Positions 24,797-33,950 are shown, numbered from the stretch's first letter. The stretch: DNA of 64,000 bases from Betaproteobacteria bacterium (GCA_016703785.1 JADJBM010000015.1:59207-123206); one strand, 5' to 3'. Translations and numbers: made by a program. Notes: generated by a model not told the origin, from the letters alone.

Positions 24797-25495
24797 ATGG
24801 CTGACGGCGAGCACAAGCGCCTGCGCAGCACGGACATTCTGCGCAGGGTGTCAGTCGCTCCCGTGCGCGGCCGCGCCAACGCGCTGCGCACGCGTCTGCG
24901 CGGCGAGGCGCTCGCCCTGGCGCGGGAAGAACAACTGCTTGCCGCCGCCTACAGCTACCGCATCGTTCCGCTGGAGGAACCGGCCGCGCCGACACTGCGT
25001 GCCGGCGGAGAGATCCTGCATGCGCCCCGGCTGCTGCCGGAGAGCGGTCAGCTGACCGCCCTCGGCTGCGCGGTGTGCACGGTCGGCCCGCTGATCGAGG
25101 CGCGCGTACGGTCGCTGTTCGACGAGAAGCGGCCTTCGCTGGCGCTGGCGCTCGAAGGGCTGGGCAATGAACTGTTGTTCGAGGTCTCGCGGCGGGTCCA
25201 GGACCGCATGCTGGCCGTCGCCGTGCGCCAGGGACTGACTTTCGGCGGCGAACTGCGTGCCGGAGACCCGGGGCTGGAACTGGAAGCCCAGTCTGCCGTA
25301 CTGCGACTGGCGCAGGCCGACGGGATCGGCATCCGGCTGGGGCGCGGGCACCTGATGCAGCCGCTCAAGTCGGTGTCTATGGTGTTCGGCGTCGGCATCG
25401 ATCTGCCGAAGACGGACTGGTCGCGCTGCGACGACTGCCCCTCGCGCGCCAAATGCGGCCTGATCGGCCGGGCCGAAGCGCTGCAGGCTGTCTGA
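24797..25495 (+). CDS. MetH activation-domain-like protein of corrinoid systems, 232 aa
   Basis: The N-terminus TDILRRVSVAPVRGRANALRTRL and the middle region TALGCAVCTVGPLIEARVRSLF, LALEGLGNELLFEVSRRVQDRML resemble the vitamin-B12-dependent methionine synthase activation-domain family found in corrinoid operons. The C-terminus carries a Cys cluster, CDDCPSRAKCGLIG, which suggests a bound metal or Fe-S centre. The likely role is docking to the corrinoid protein during reductive reactivation. That is inferred from family and position between MT-I and the ASKHA activator. It ends 2 bases before the next start. Confidence 0.7.
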   Translation: MADGEHKRLRSTDILRRVSVAPVRGRANALRTRLRGEALALAREEQLLAAAYSYRIVPLEEPAAPTLRAGGEILHAPRLLPESGQLTALGCAVCTVGPLIEARVRSLFDEKRPSLALALEGLGNELLFEVSRRVQDRMLAVAVRQGLTFGGELRAGDPGLELEAQSAVLRLAQADGIGIRLGRGHLMQPLKSVSMVFGVGIDLPKTDWSRCDDCPSRAKCGLIGRAEALQAV

Positions 25496-25497
25496 CC

Positions 25498-27330
25498 ATG
25501 TCGAGCCGAAAGCCCCACAGCCTGTCATTTCCCGAACTCGAGCGCGAGATCCCCAGCGACGGCGAGGAGACGATCTACCAGAGCGCGCGTCGTGGCGGCG
25601 TGCGCATCGTCGGCGCCTGCGGCGGCCGCGGCGCCTGCGGCACCTGCGTCGTGCGCATTGTCGAGGGCGCGGTCGCGCTGGATGGCAGCCATGCCGAGAC
25701 GAACGCCGACGGGGAAGAGAATGGTGCCGGCAAGTCCGGAAAAGGGAAGAAATGGGTGCGCGCCTGTCGCACGCACGCCCGCTCGAATTGCACCGTCGAG
25801 GTGGCGCCGCGTTCCCTGGCGCCCGTGGTCCGCGCCGAGGTGGGCGTAGGCTCGGATAACGCCGAGCACGCATTGCCGCTCGATCCGGCCGTCGTCGGGC
25901 TGGATGTCGCCGTGCCGGAGGCGACGCTCTCCGACAACCTGTCGGATGCCGACCGGATTGCGCGCGCACTGCCGAACGCCATTGAAGCCCTTGACCTCCA
26001 TGCCGCCCGCAGCCTGTCGCAGGCCTTGCGCGACGGGCGATGGTCCGTGCGTGCCTGCCTGCACGGCAGCGAACTGATCGACGTCGTGCCGTCCGGCAGC
26101 CGCCTGCTGGGACTGGCCGTCGACCTCGGCACGACCAATGTGGCCGGTTTCCTGGTGGACCTGGAGAGCGGCGTGCGCCTCGCCAGCCTTGGCATCGAGA
26201 ATCCGCAGGTGGCCTGGGGCGCCGACCTGATCAGCCGCATCAACCATGCCATCCGTGTGCCGGGGGGCGCGGAAGAACTACGCGCCGCTTCTGTCGCCGC
26301 GCTCAATGCCCTGGCCCACGATTTGTGCCAGGCCGTCGGTGCGCACAGCGGGCAGATCGTCGACGTGGCGATCTGCGGCAATACGGCCATGCATCACCTG
26401 CTGCTCGGCCTGCCGGTGTCCCAGCTCGGCCGCGCGCCGTTCGTTGCCGCGGTGCGCGATACCCTGGAATCGAAGGCGCGCGAGCTGGGGCTGGCCGTGA
26501 GCCCCGGCGCCTGGGTACACGCGGCGCCGAACGTTGGCGGCTTTGTCGGCGGTGACCATGTGACCACCCTGCTCGCCACCGAAAACCATTGGGGCGCCGT
26601 GCCCACCAGCCTGGTGATGGATATCGGCACCAACACCGAGATTTCCCTGATGCACGGCGGAGCGCGCCTGACGGCCTCCTGCCCGTCCGGCCCGGCGCTC
26701 GAGGGCGGGCACATCGCCTGCGGCATGCGTGCCGCCGAAGGCGCCATCGAGCGCGTCGGGCTTGAAGACGGGCGCATCGTCGTCGGCACCATCGGCGGCA
26801 GGCTGCCCGTCGGGCTGTGCGGCTCGGGCGTGCTGGACGCCCTGGCCGTCCTGCACCGGGCGCATGTCGTGGACGCGCGGGGCAGGATGGCCGCCGATCA
26901 TCCCGTCGTCGAGGAATCGAACAACAAGCGCGCTGCCGTGCTGGCGCCGGGCGTGGTGTTCAGCCAGGACGACGTGCGCGCCGTGCAGCTCGCCAAGGCG
27001 GCGATCCGCAGCGGCACGGAACTCCTGCTGCGCGAAGCGGGACTGCAGGCAAGCGACATCGGACGCTTTGTCATCGCGGGGGCCTTCGGCGCCTATATCG
27101 ACGTGCGCAGCGGCATCGAGATCGGCCTCTTCCCGGACCTGCCGCCGGAGCGCTTCGCGCAGGTCGGCAATGCCGCCGGCGCCGGCGTGCAGATGATGCT
27201 GGCCTCGAAGGTCGCCCGCGCGCGTGTCCGCGAACTGGCCGAAGGCTGCCGCTACATCGAGCTGTCCACCTACCCTGATTTCCAGAAGACCTTTTTGAAA
27301 CACATCGGCTTCGGCCGCCAGAAAATCTGA
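25498..27330 (+). CDS. Reductive activator of corrinoid enzymes (RACE; ferredoxin + ASKHA domain, RamA/DUF4445-like)
   Basis: 610 residues. The N-terminal 2Fe-2S ferredoxin has GACGGRGACGTCVVRI and a later Cys in WVRACRTHA; between these lies an unusual polar Gly/Lys-rich insert (ETNADGEENGAGKSGKGKK). A linker follows, then an ASKHA ATPase domain with phosphate 1 motif GLAVDLGTTNVAGFLVD near 210, SLVMDIGTNTEISLMHGG near 375, and the later FVIAGAFGAYIDVRSG. Such proteins use ATP to reduce accidentally formed cob(II)alamin back to cob(I)alamin. It is the expected fourth component of a corrinoid methyltransferase system. ATG 25498 was chosen by its fit with ferredoxin N-termini. Confidence 0.9.
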   Translation: MSSRKPHSLSFPELEREIPSDGEETIYQSARRGGVRIVGACGGRGACGTCVVRIVEGAVALDGSHAETNADGEENGAGKSGKGKKWVRACRTHARSNCTVEVAPRSLAPVVRAEVGVGSDNAEHALPLDPAVVGLDVAVPEATLSDNLSDADRIARALPNAIEALDLHAARSLSQALRDGRWSVRACLHGSELIDVVPSGSRLLGLAVDLGTTNVAGFLVDLESGVRLASLGIENPQVAWGADLISRINHAIRVPGGAEELRAASVAALNALAHDLCQAVGAHSGQIVDVAICGNTAMHHLLLGLPVSQLGRAPFVAAVRDTLESKARELGLAVSPGAWVHAAPNVGGFVGGDHVTTLLATENHWGAVPTSLVMDIGTNTEISLMHGGARLTASCPSGPALEGGHIACGMRAAEGAIERVGLEDGRIVVGTIGGRLPVGLCGSGVLDALAVLHRAHVVDARGRMAADHPVVEESNNKRAAVLAPGVVFSQDDVRAVQLAKAAIRSGTELLLREAGLQASDIGRFVIAGAFGAYIDVRSGIEIGLFPDLPPERFAQVGNAAGAGVQMMLASKVARARVRELAEGCRYIELSTYPDFQKTFLKHIGFGRQKI

Positions 27331-27340
27331 GGAGACCCGC

Positions 27341-28229
27341 GTGACACAAGCAAACGACTTCGCCCTGCGCATCATCGGCGAGCGCATCAATCCCGGCTTC
27401 AAGAGCACCAAGGCGCTGTTCGACAACGAGGACATTGCGGGCATCCAGGCCCTGGCCGTCAAGCAGGCGGAAGCCGGTGCCGCCTACCTGAACGTGAATA
27501 TCGGCGCGCGCGCCCTGACCGACCCCGACTTCATGGCGCGCGTCATCCGCGCCATCCAGGAGGTGGTGTCCATCCCCCTGTCCTTCGATTTCCCGAGCCG
27601 CAAGGTGCAGGAAATCTGCCTGTCCGCCTACGACCCGGCCCGTGCCGGCGGGCAGCTGCCCATCGTCAACTCGATCACCGAGCATCGCTGGGACCTCATG
27701 GAACTGTATGGTCCGTTCAAGTTCAAGGTCATCGTCATGGCCTCGGAACGGGTCGAGGACGGCGTGGCCAGGGGCAACAAGACCGCCGACGAGATCTACG
27801 AGACGGCGAAGCGGGCGGCGCTGCGCCTGAAGCGCGACTACGGCATGCCAATGGACGACATTTTCATCGACATGTCCGTTTCCGCCATCATCGCCGACAC
27901 CGAGTCGCTCAACCGCGCCACTGTCCATGCCATCAGGCTTATCGGCGCCGACCCGGAACTGGCGGGCATCCACATGATGGGCGGCCTGTCCAACATCGGC
28001 CAGCAACTGCCGGCCAAAGGCGGCCGACGGCTCCGACCTCAAGCACGGGCTGGAGAACGCCTTCCTGACCCTGACCGTGCCCCATGGCTTCGATACCGTG
28101 CTGGGTACGCCCTGGCGCGGCTATCAAGCCCTGTCGGAGGAGGACTACGTGTTCGGCGCCTACCGTAATTTCCTCGAGCAGACCGGCAGCAACGCCCTGC
28201 GCGCGGTGCGCAAGTTCTACAGGGCGTGA
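27341..28229 (+). CDS. Methyltetrahydrofolate:corrinoid methyltransferase (MT-II, DHPS family), one frameshift as given
   Basis: Pterin-binding TIM barrel: IIGERINPGFKSTKALF at the front, AGAAYLNVNIGARALTDPDF, SIPLSFDFPSRKV, LPIVNSITEH, DDIFIDMSVSAIIAD, GIHMMGGLSNIGQQLPAKA. An extra G in the AAAGGCGG run near 28017 breaks the frame. Removing it gives DGSDLKHGLENAFLTLTVPHGFDTVLGTPWRGYQ and a natural TGA at 28227-28229, for about 295 residues. It transfers the methyl group from the corrinoid protein to THF (or the reverse). Together with the MTHFR this completes a path from methylated substrate to methylene-THF. As read literally the frame ends at 28168. Confidence 0.85.
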
Positions 28230-28233
28230 GCCG

Positions 28234-29442
28234 ATGAGCACGGAGCCGCAAGCATTTGCCGTGGTGGTGGACAGCTGGTTCGACGGCGAGCGCCGGCACG
28301 ACGCGCCGGCGACCTTCCTGATCCGCGATGGCCGCATCGAAGACATCGCCGCCGGCGACCTGGGCGCCGATCTGGCGCGCCGCCGGGTTGCCGTGGAACG
28401 CGGGGGCTTCCTCATGCCCGGCCTGGTCGATGCGCACGTGCACCTCTTTCTCGACGGCGCACCGACCGACAGCAAGCTCAGGTCGGAGCACCTGAAGCAG
28501 CCTCTGGAACAACTGACCGAGGCTGCCCGCGCCAGCGCGCGGCAGAGCCTGGCCTGCGGCATCACCCTGGTGCGCGATGCCGGCGACCGCCATGGCATCA
28601 ACAACCGCATCCGCGAGGAGGCTGCCGATCCGCGCAACGGCTTCTCGCGCGTGCGCTCGAGCGGACTCGGCGTCAAGCGCGCCAAGCGCTACGGCACCTT
28701 CATGGCGATGGATGTTTCCGACGCCGACAGCATCCGCGAATCGGTGACGAAGCTGGCGCAGGACAACGACGAGATCAAGCTGCTCCTGACCGGCATCATC
28801 GACTTCGACGCAGGCGCCGTGACCGACGAGCCGCAATTCACCCTGGAGGAGGCGCGCCTGGTCGTGGAGACGGCAAAAGCTTGCGGCAGGCGAGTGCTCG
28901 CCCATTGCAGCGGCGAAAAAGGTCTCGCCATCGCCGCCCGCGCCGGCATCGGCTCGATCGAGCACGGCTTCTTCATGGATCGCGAAACGCTCGCCCTCAT
29001 GCGCGACAACCAGGTGGCGTGGACGCCGACCTTTTGTCCGGTGCATTTCCAGTGGGCGCATCCCGAGGCGGTCGGCTGGTCGCCGCAGACGGTCGGCAAC
29101 CTGCGGCGCATCCTCGACGACCATGCGCGGCATTTGCAACTGGCGCAAGAGATGGGCGTCACCCTGCTGCTGGGCACCGATGCCGGCAGCATGGGCGTGC
29201 GGCACGGCCATGCCGTCTTCGAGGAAATCGAGCGCTACCTCGAAGTCGGTCTGAATCTGGAAGCGGTGTTGCAGGCGGCTACCTCGTCAGTACGCCGCCA
29301 TTTTGGTTTCGATTTGCCGCGACTCGCCAGGGGAGGGCTATTCGACGGCCTGCTGCTCGCAGGCTCTCCCTTCGCCGATTCCGCGAACCTCAGGCGACCT
29401 CTGGCCGTCTGGGCCGCCCGTTCCGGGGAAGAGGTAACATAG
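28234..29442 (+). CDS. Amidohydrolase family protein (imidazolonepropionase-like)
   Basis: 402 residues from ATG 28234, 4 bases after MT-II. Metal ligands are in order: GLVDAHVHLFL (H-x-H near 68), the Lys region DEIKLLLTG, RVLAHCSGEKG, IGSIEHGFF and LLGTDAGSMG (Asp). The small beta-sandwich residues at both ends are typical of amidohydrolases acting on cyclic amides or related bonds. The substrate is unknown. Its tight coupling to the corrinoid genes suggests a linked step, such as opening or deacylating a methylated compound, but this is speculative. Confidence 0.7.
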   Translation: MSTEPQAFAVVVDSWFDGERRHDAPATFLIRDGRIEDIAAGDLGADLARRRVAVERGGFLMPGLVDAHVHLFLDGAPTDSKLRSEHLKQPLEQLTEAARASARQSLACGITLVRDAGDRHGINNRIREEAADPRNGFSRVRSSGLGVKRAKRYGTFMAMDVSDADSIRESVTKLAQDNDEIKLLLTGIIDFDAGAVTDEPQFTLEEARLVVETAKACGRRVLAHCSGEKGLAIAARAGIGSIEHGFFMDRETLALMRDNQVAWTPTFCPVHFQWAHPEAVGWSPQTVGNLRRILDDHARHLQLAQEMGVTLLLGTDAGSMGVRHGHAVFEEIERYLEVGLNLEAVLQAATSSVRRHFGFDLPRLARGGLFDGLLLAGSPFADSANLRRPLAVWAARSGEEVT

Positions 29443-29469
29443 ACACAACCATTCCGAGGATGGATCCGG

Positions 29470-30408
29470 GTGAACCTCAAGCAGCTTGAATACTTCGTGC
29501 GCGTCGCAGAAATGGGCAGCTTCAGCAAGGCGGCGCTGATCCTCAACATCGCGCAGCCGGCGCTGTCGCGCCAGGTGCGGCTGCTGGAAATGGATTTGCA
29601 CGCCACGCTGCTGCAGCGCACCGGCAGGGGCGTGGTGCTGACCGAGGCCGGCAAGCGCCTGTTCGACCACAGCATCGGCATCCTGCAGCTGGTGTCGCGC
29701 GTGCGCGAGGACATCGAATCCTCGCGCGACGAGCCGGCCGGCCGCATCGTCGTCGGCCTGCCGCCGAGCATGGGACGGCTGCTGACGCTGCCGCTGGTGG
29801 AGGGTTTTCGTCGTGCGCTGCCCAGCGCGCGCATGGCCATCGTCGAGGGCTTGTCCACGCATCTTTCAGAATGGATTTCAACCGGACGGGTCGATCTCGG
29901 CGTGCTGCACAACCCGGAGTCGCAAGCCGCCCTGGAGATCACGCCGATCCTGGACGAGCCGCTCGGCCTGGTCAGCCCGGCCAAGGGCGGCAGCGGCAGG
30001 AAAGTCAGCCTCGGCGGGACGGCGAAGCTGTCCGAGCTGACGCGCTTCCCGCTCATTTTGCCGGAGCGCACCCATGCCCTGCGCAAACTGATTGAAACCC
30101 AGGCCGCGCTGACCGGACACAAGCTGAATGTCGATCTCGAAATCTCCAGCGTGCAGTCCATCCTCGACCTGGTGCGTGCCGGCCACGGCCATGCCATCCT
30201 GACGCCCTCCGCGGTGGCCGCCTCGGGTGAGCCGAAGGCCTTTCGACTGCGCACGCTGGTCGAGCCGCGCATCACCAGCACGCTGTGCCTGGCGGTGTCC
30301 GCCCACAAGCCGGCGACGCCGCTCTCGCGGCGCGTCTTCCGCATGCTGCGTGAGCTTATCGTGGCGGCGGTCGGCGATGGTCCGGCGGCCCATAACAAAA
30401 CGCGATAG
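29470..30408 (+). CDS. LysR-family transcriptional regulator
   Basis: 312 residues, GTG start at 29470. The N-terminal helix-turn-helix is MNLKQLEYFVRVAEMGSFSKAALILNIAQPALSRQVRLLE (1-40). The effector-binding domain follows, with GRIVVGLPPSMGRLLTLPLV and DLVRAGHGHAILTPSAV. It lies at the junction between the corrinoid operon and the ring-cleavage genes, so it could control either; the aromatic block starting at 30484 is the nearest unlinked unit. A copy of the dispersed motif lies inside the gene at GRKVSLGGTAKL. Confidence 0.82.
   Translation: MNLKQLEYFVRVAEMGSFSKAALILNIAQPALSRQVRLLEMDLHATLLQRTGRGVVLTEAGKRLFDHSIGILQLVSRVREDIESSRDEPAGRIVVGLPPSMGRLLTLPLVEGFRRALPSARMAIVEGLSTHLSEWISTGRVDLGVLHNPESQAALEITPILDEPLGLVSPAKGGSGRKVSLGGTAKLSELTRFPLILPERTHALRKLIETQAALTGHKLNVDLEISSVQSILDLVRAGHGHAILTPSAVAASGEPKAFRLRTLVEPRITSTLCLAVSAHKPATPLSRRVFRMLRELIVAAVGDGPAAHNKTR
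29997..30027 (-). repeat. Dispersed motif copy 4 (CGCCGT-N8-GGCTGACTTT), within a CDS
   Basis: On the minus strand it reads TTCGCCGT-CCCGCCGA-GGCTGACTTTCCTG. It lies inside the LysR gene, antisense to it. Confidence 0.8.
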
Positions 30409-30483
30409 CTAGTAGTTCGTCGCATGGCTGGCTGTCCGGCCGCGCAGTCGCCAGAATAGGTTCATCCATTCTAGGCGGGTCCA

Positions 30484-31200
30484 ATGCAAGCTCCGAAACC
30501 CCTAACGACCACCCACATCGCCGGTATCTCGTCGATGGCGACGCGCCAGGTGCTGGCCGAACTGGCTGACGCGTATTGCCAGCGCAGCGGCGTCAAGGCT
30601 GCGTTCGAGTCGGTGGGTGGCGTGGATGCGGCCAAACGGGTGCAGGCCGGCGAGCCGTTCGACGTGGTGGTACTTGCCGCCGAGGCGATCGACAAGCTGA
30701 TTGCTTCCAGACATGTGGTTGCGGGCAGCAGGAGCGACCTGGTGCGCTCGGCCGTGGCGATTGCCGTGCGTGCCGGCGCGCCGAAGCCGGACATCGACAC
30801 GGAAGCTGCGCTGCGGCGCGCCGTGCTGTCTGCACGCACGATTGGCCATTCCACCGGGCCGAGCGGCACCGCTTTGTTGCAGTTGTTCGAGCGCTGGGGC
30901 ATTGCCGATACCGTCCGCCCCCGCATTGTGCAGGCACCGCCCGGCGTGCCGGTAGGCCAGTTGGTGGCCGATGGCGAAGTCGAGATCGGTTTCCAGCAAT
31001 ACAGCGAAATGATGCACATGTCGGGGATCGAGGTGCTCGGACAGATGCCGCCTGGCTGCGAGATCGTCTCTGTCTTCTCTGCCGGCCTGTGCGCTGTCTC
31101 GAAACAAGCAGATGCCGTGCGCGCTCTGATCGATTTCATGCGCTCGCCTGCTGCCGTTGAGGCCATGCAGCGCCAGGGCATGGAGCCGGCTGCTGTCTGA
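30484..31200 (+). CDS. ModA-like substrate-binding-domain protein without signal peptide
   Basis: 238 residues. The pattern is that of type II periplasmic binding proteins of the ModA/WtpA group: HIAGISSMATRQVLAELADAYCQRSG at the start, FDVVVLAAEAIDKLI, RTIGHSTGPSGTALLQLF (oxyanion-binding Ser/Thr turn), and VEIGFQQYSEM. There is no signal peptide, and no ModB/ModC genes are near. It is the first gene of the block leading to ligJ and ligK. A cytoplasmic ligand-binding or enzymatic role in the PCA pathway is more likely than transport, but is unknown. Confidence 0.65.
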   Translation: MQAPKPLTTTHIAGISSMATRQVLAELADAYCQRSGVKAAFESVGGVDAAKRVQAGEPFDVVVLAAEAIDKLIASRHVVAGSRSDLVRSAVAIAVRAGAPKPDIDTEAALRRAVLSARTIGHSTGPSGTALLQLFERWGIADTVRPRIVQAPPGVPVGQLVADGEVEIGFQQYSEMMHMSGIEVLGQMPPGCEIVSVFSAGLCAVSKQADAVRALIDFMRSPAAVEAMQRQGMEPAAV

Positions 31201-31216
31201 TATGGAGAAAAACGCG

Positions 31217-32911
31217 ATGAAAATCGAAACCACTGCCGATGCGCTACTCGAGCTGATGGCGGCGCGCGGCGTCGAATACTTCTTCGCCGGTGGCACCGGC
31301 ACGGATTTCCCGCCGATTGTCGAGGCCTTCGCCAAGCGTCAGGCGCATGGCAAGCTCGCACCGGTGCCGGTCACCGTCATCCACGAAATCACCACCGTTT
31401 CGATGGCGCATGGCTATGCGATGGTGTCCGGCAGGCCGCAATTCGCCATGGTGCATACCACCGTGGGCACCGCCAATGCCGCCAGCGGGGTGATCAATGC
31501 CTCGCGCTCGCGCACGCCGCTGTTCCTGGCGGCCGGCCGTGCTTCGTATACGGAGCACGGCCACTCGAGCTCGCGCAGCCACGGCGTGCATTGGGCGCAG
31601 GAAGCCCGCGACCAGGCCGGCATGTTGCGCGAATACGTGAAGTGGGATTACGAGTTGCGCCTGCCGGAACTGCTCGAAACCGCATTCGATCGCGGCATGG
31701 CACTGGCGCAGTCGGCACCGGCGGCCCCGGTGTATATGACTCTGCCGCTGGAAGTGCTGGGCGCCAGGATCGACGGCTTTGCGTTTTCGCCGCAGGCCCG
31801 GCTGCAGCCCAGCCGGCCAACGCAACCCGACGATGAGTCGATCGCCCTGGCGCTGGTTGCGTTGAAGAAAGCCAGGTCGCCGCTGATCATCACGACGGCG
31901 CTGGGGCGCGATCCGGAGGCGGTGGCGGAACTGGTGCAGTTCGCCGAGCGGCTGGCGATCCCCGTCATCGAGCATTGGCACACGCACCTGAATTTCCCAC
32001 AGGACCATCCCCTGCACCTGGGCTTCGATGCGTCGGTCCTGATCAAGGAAGCGGACGTGGTGGTCGTGCTGGAGTCCGATGCGCCCTGGTTTCCGCGCAA
32101 TGTCGCGCCGCCCGCACACGCCACCATCATCCAGATCGACGAAGACCCGCTGTACGAACGCTATCCGCTGCGTGGTTTTCCGACCGACATCGGCCTGCAG
32201 GGCAGCCCGTGCCGCACGCTGCGCGCGCTGACGGCGGCGGCCGAGGGGGCAGGGCTGGACGAGGCGGCGATCGAGGCCAGACGGCAGCGCATCGCGCGCG
32301 AGCACCGGCAACTGCGCGCCGCCTGGCGCGAGGCCGGCGAGGCATCGCGCGCAAGCACTCCCGTTACCACCCAGTCCATCACGCGCTGTCTGGCAGACCG
32401 GCTGTCGCCGAGCGACATCGTCGTCACAGAATACGAGTTCGACACCACCCAGGGCTGCTTCACCCAGCCGGGCACCTACTTCAATCATTCCCATGCCGCC
32501 GGCCTCGGCTGGGCGCCGGGTGCGGCCCTCGGTGCCAAGCTGGCGCGGCCGGATGCAACGGTCGTCTGCATGCTGGGCGACGGCTGCCATGTCTTCGGCG
32601 TGCCTTCCGCCACGCATTTCATGTCGCGGGCGCAGAATTTGCCGGTGCTGTTCGTCGTCTACAACAACGGCGCCTGGGGCAAGTCGCGCCTTGCTGCTTT
32701 CGAGTACGCACCGGACGGCTGGGCCAGCCGGGCTGATAAAGTGCCATTGTGCGAACTGGGGCCGCAGCTCGATTTCGAAAAGATCTGCGAGGCGGCGGGC
32801 GGCTACGGCGAGCGCGTCGAAGATGCGGCGGAACTGCCGGCGGCCATGGACCGGGCACTCAAAGTGGTGCGCGAAGAGAAACGCCAGGCCCTGCTCAATA
32901 TTTGCGTATAG
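31217..32911 (+). CDS. Thiamine-diphosphate-dependent enzyme (benzoylformate decarboxylase/acetolactate synthase-like)
   Basis: 564 residues from ATG 31217, which has GGAGAAA as SD; an in-frame ATG at 31202 is the alternative. Three-domain ThDP fold: N-terminal PYR domain with the activating Glu in TVIHEITTVSMAHGYAM (about residue 56), a central domain, then the PP domain with the binding motif GDGCHVFGVPSATHF through NN (GDG-x(about 26)-NN, in VLFVVYNNGAWG). Substrate unknown. In this operon it precedes 4-oxalomesaconate hydratase and the aldolase, so it may act on a 2-oxo acid of the 4,5-cleavage pathway. No lignin-pathway ThDP enzyme is known to me by name at this place. Confidence 0.75.
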   Translation: MKIETTADALLELMAARGVEYFFAGGTGTDFPPIVEAFAKRQAHGKLAPVPVTVIHEITTVSMAHGYAMVSGRPQFAMVHTTVGTANAASGVINASRSRTPLFLAAGRASYTEHGHSSSRSHGVHWAQEARDQAGMLREYVKWDYELRLPELLETAFDRGMALAQSAPAAPVYMTLPLEVLGARIDGFAFSPQARLQPSRPTQPDDESIALALVALKKARSPLIITTALGRDPEAVAELVQFAERLAIPVIEHWHTHLNFPQDHPLHLGFDASVLIKEADVVVVLESDAPWFPRNVAPPAHATIIQIDEDPLYERYPLRGFPTDIGLQGSPCRTLRALTAAAEGAGLDEAAIEARRQRIAREHRQLRAAWREAGEASRASTPVTTQSITRCLADRLSPSDIVVTEYEFDTTQGCFTQPGTYFNHSHAAGLGWAPGAALGAKLARPDATVVCMLGDGCHVFGVPSATHFMSRAQNLPVLFVVYNNGAWGKSRLAAFEYAPDGWASRADKVPLCELGPQLDFEKICEAAGGYGERVEDAAELPAAMDRALKVVREEKRQALLNICV

Positions 32912-32920
32912 GAAAGCGAC

Positions 32921-33949
32921 ATGATCATAGACTGCCACGGCCATTACACGACGGCGCCCAAGGCGCTGGAGGAGTGGCGCAACCGCCAGATTGCGGGCAT
33001 CAAGGACCAGGCGCTGATGCCGAAGGTGTCCGAGTTGTCGATCAGCGACGACGCGCTGCGCGAGTCCATCGAGGCCAACCAGTTGAAGAAGATGCAGGAG
33101 CGCGGCTCCGATCTCACCATTTTCTCGCCGCGTGCCAGCTTCATGGCCCACCACATCGGCGATTTCCAGGTCAGTTCCACCTGGGCGGCGATCTGCAATG
33201 AGTTGTGCTTTCGCGTCTCGCAGCTTTTCCCAGACAGTTTCATCGGCGCGGCGATGTTGCCGCAGTCACCGGGCGTCGATCCGAAGACCTGCATCCCGGA
33301 ACTGGAGAAATGCGTCAGGGAGTACGGCTTCGTCGGCATCAACCTCAACCCCGACCCTTCCGGCGGCCACTGGACCTCGCCGCCACTGACCGACCGCCAC
33401 TGGTACCCGATTTACGAGAAGATGGTCGAGTACGGCATCCCGGCCATGATCCATGTCAGCACGAGCTGCAATGCCTGCTTCCACACCACCGGCGCGCATT
33501 ACATCAACGCCGACACCACGGCCTTGATGCAGCTGATCCAGGGCGACCTGTTCAAGGACTTCCCGACGCTGAAGTTCATCATCCCGCACGGCGGCGGCGC
33601 CGCGCCCTACCACTGGGGCCGTTACCGCGGCCTGGCGCAGGAGATGAAGAAGCCGCTGCTGAAGGAACATCTGCTCAACAACGTCTACTTCGACACTTGC
33701 GTCTACCACCAGCCGGGCATAGACCTGCTGACCAAGGTGATCCCGGTGGACAACATCCTCTTCGCCTCGGAGATGATCGGCGCCGTGAAGGGCATCGATC
33801 CCGAGACCGGCCACAACTATGACGATACCAAGCGCTACATCGAGGCGACGCTGAACCTCTCGGCCGAGGACCGCCACAAGGTCTATGAGGGCAACGCCCG
33901 CCGTGTCTACCCGCGGCTGGATGCGGCGCTCAAGCAGAAAGGAAAATGA
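32921..33949 (+). CDS. ligJ: 4-Oxalomesaconate hydratase (LigJ/PmdE)
   Basis: 342 residues, the same length as LigJ. Amidohydrolase-superfamily metal site: MIIDCHGHYT (H-x-H at 6-8), AMIHVSTSC, FIIPHGGGAAPYHWGR and the acid SEMIGAVKG. The front MIIDCHGHYTTAPKALEEWR matches this hydratase group. It adds water to 4-oxalomesaconate to give 4-carboxy-4-hydroxy-2-oxoadipate, the aldolase substrate made by the next gene. The next gene starts 2 bases after its stop. Confidence 0.9.
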   Translation: MIIDCHGHYTTAPKALEEWRNRQIAGIKDQALMPKVSELSISDDALRESIEANQLKKMQERGSDLTIFSPRASFMAHHIGDFQVSSTWAAICNELCFRVSQLFPDSFIGAAMLPQSPGVDPKTCIPELEKCVREYGFVGINLNPDPSGGHWTSPPLTDRHWYPIYEKMVEYGIPAMIHVSTSCNACFHTTGAHYINADTTALMQLIQGDLFKDFPTLKFIIPHGGGAAPYHWGRYRGLAQEMKKPLLKEHLLNNVYFDTCVYHQPGIDLLTKVIPVDNILFASEMIGAVKGIDPETGHNYDDTKRYIEATLNLSAEDRHKVYEGNARRVYPRLDAALKQKGK

Positions 33950-33950
33950 C

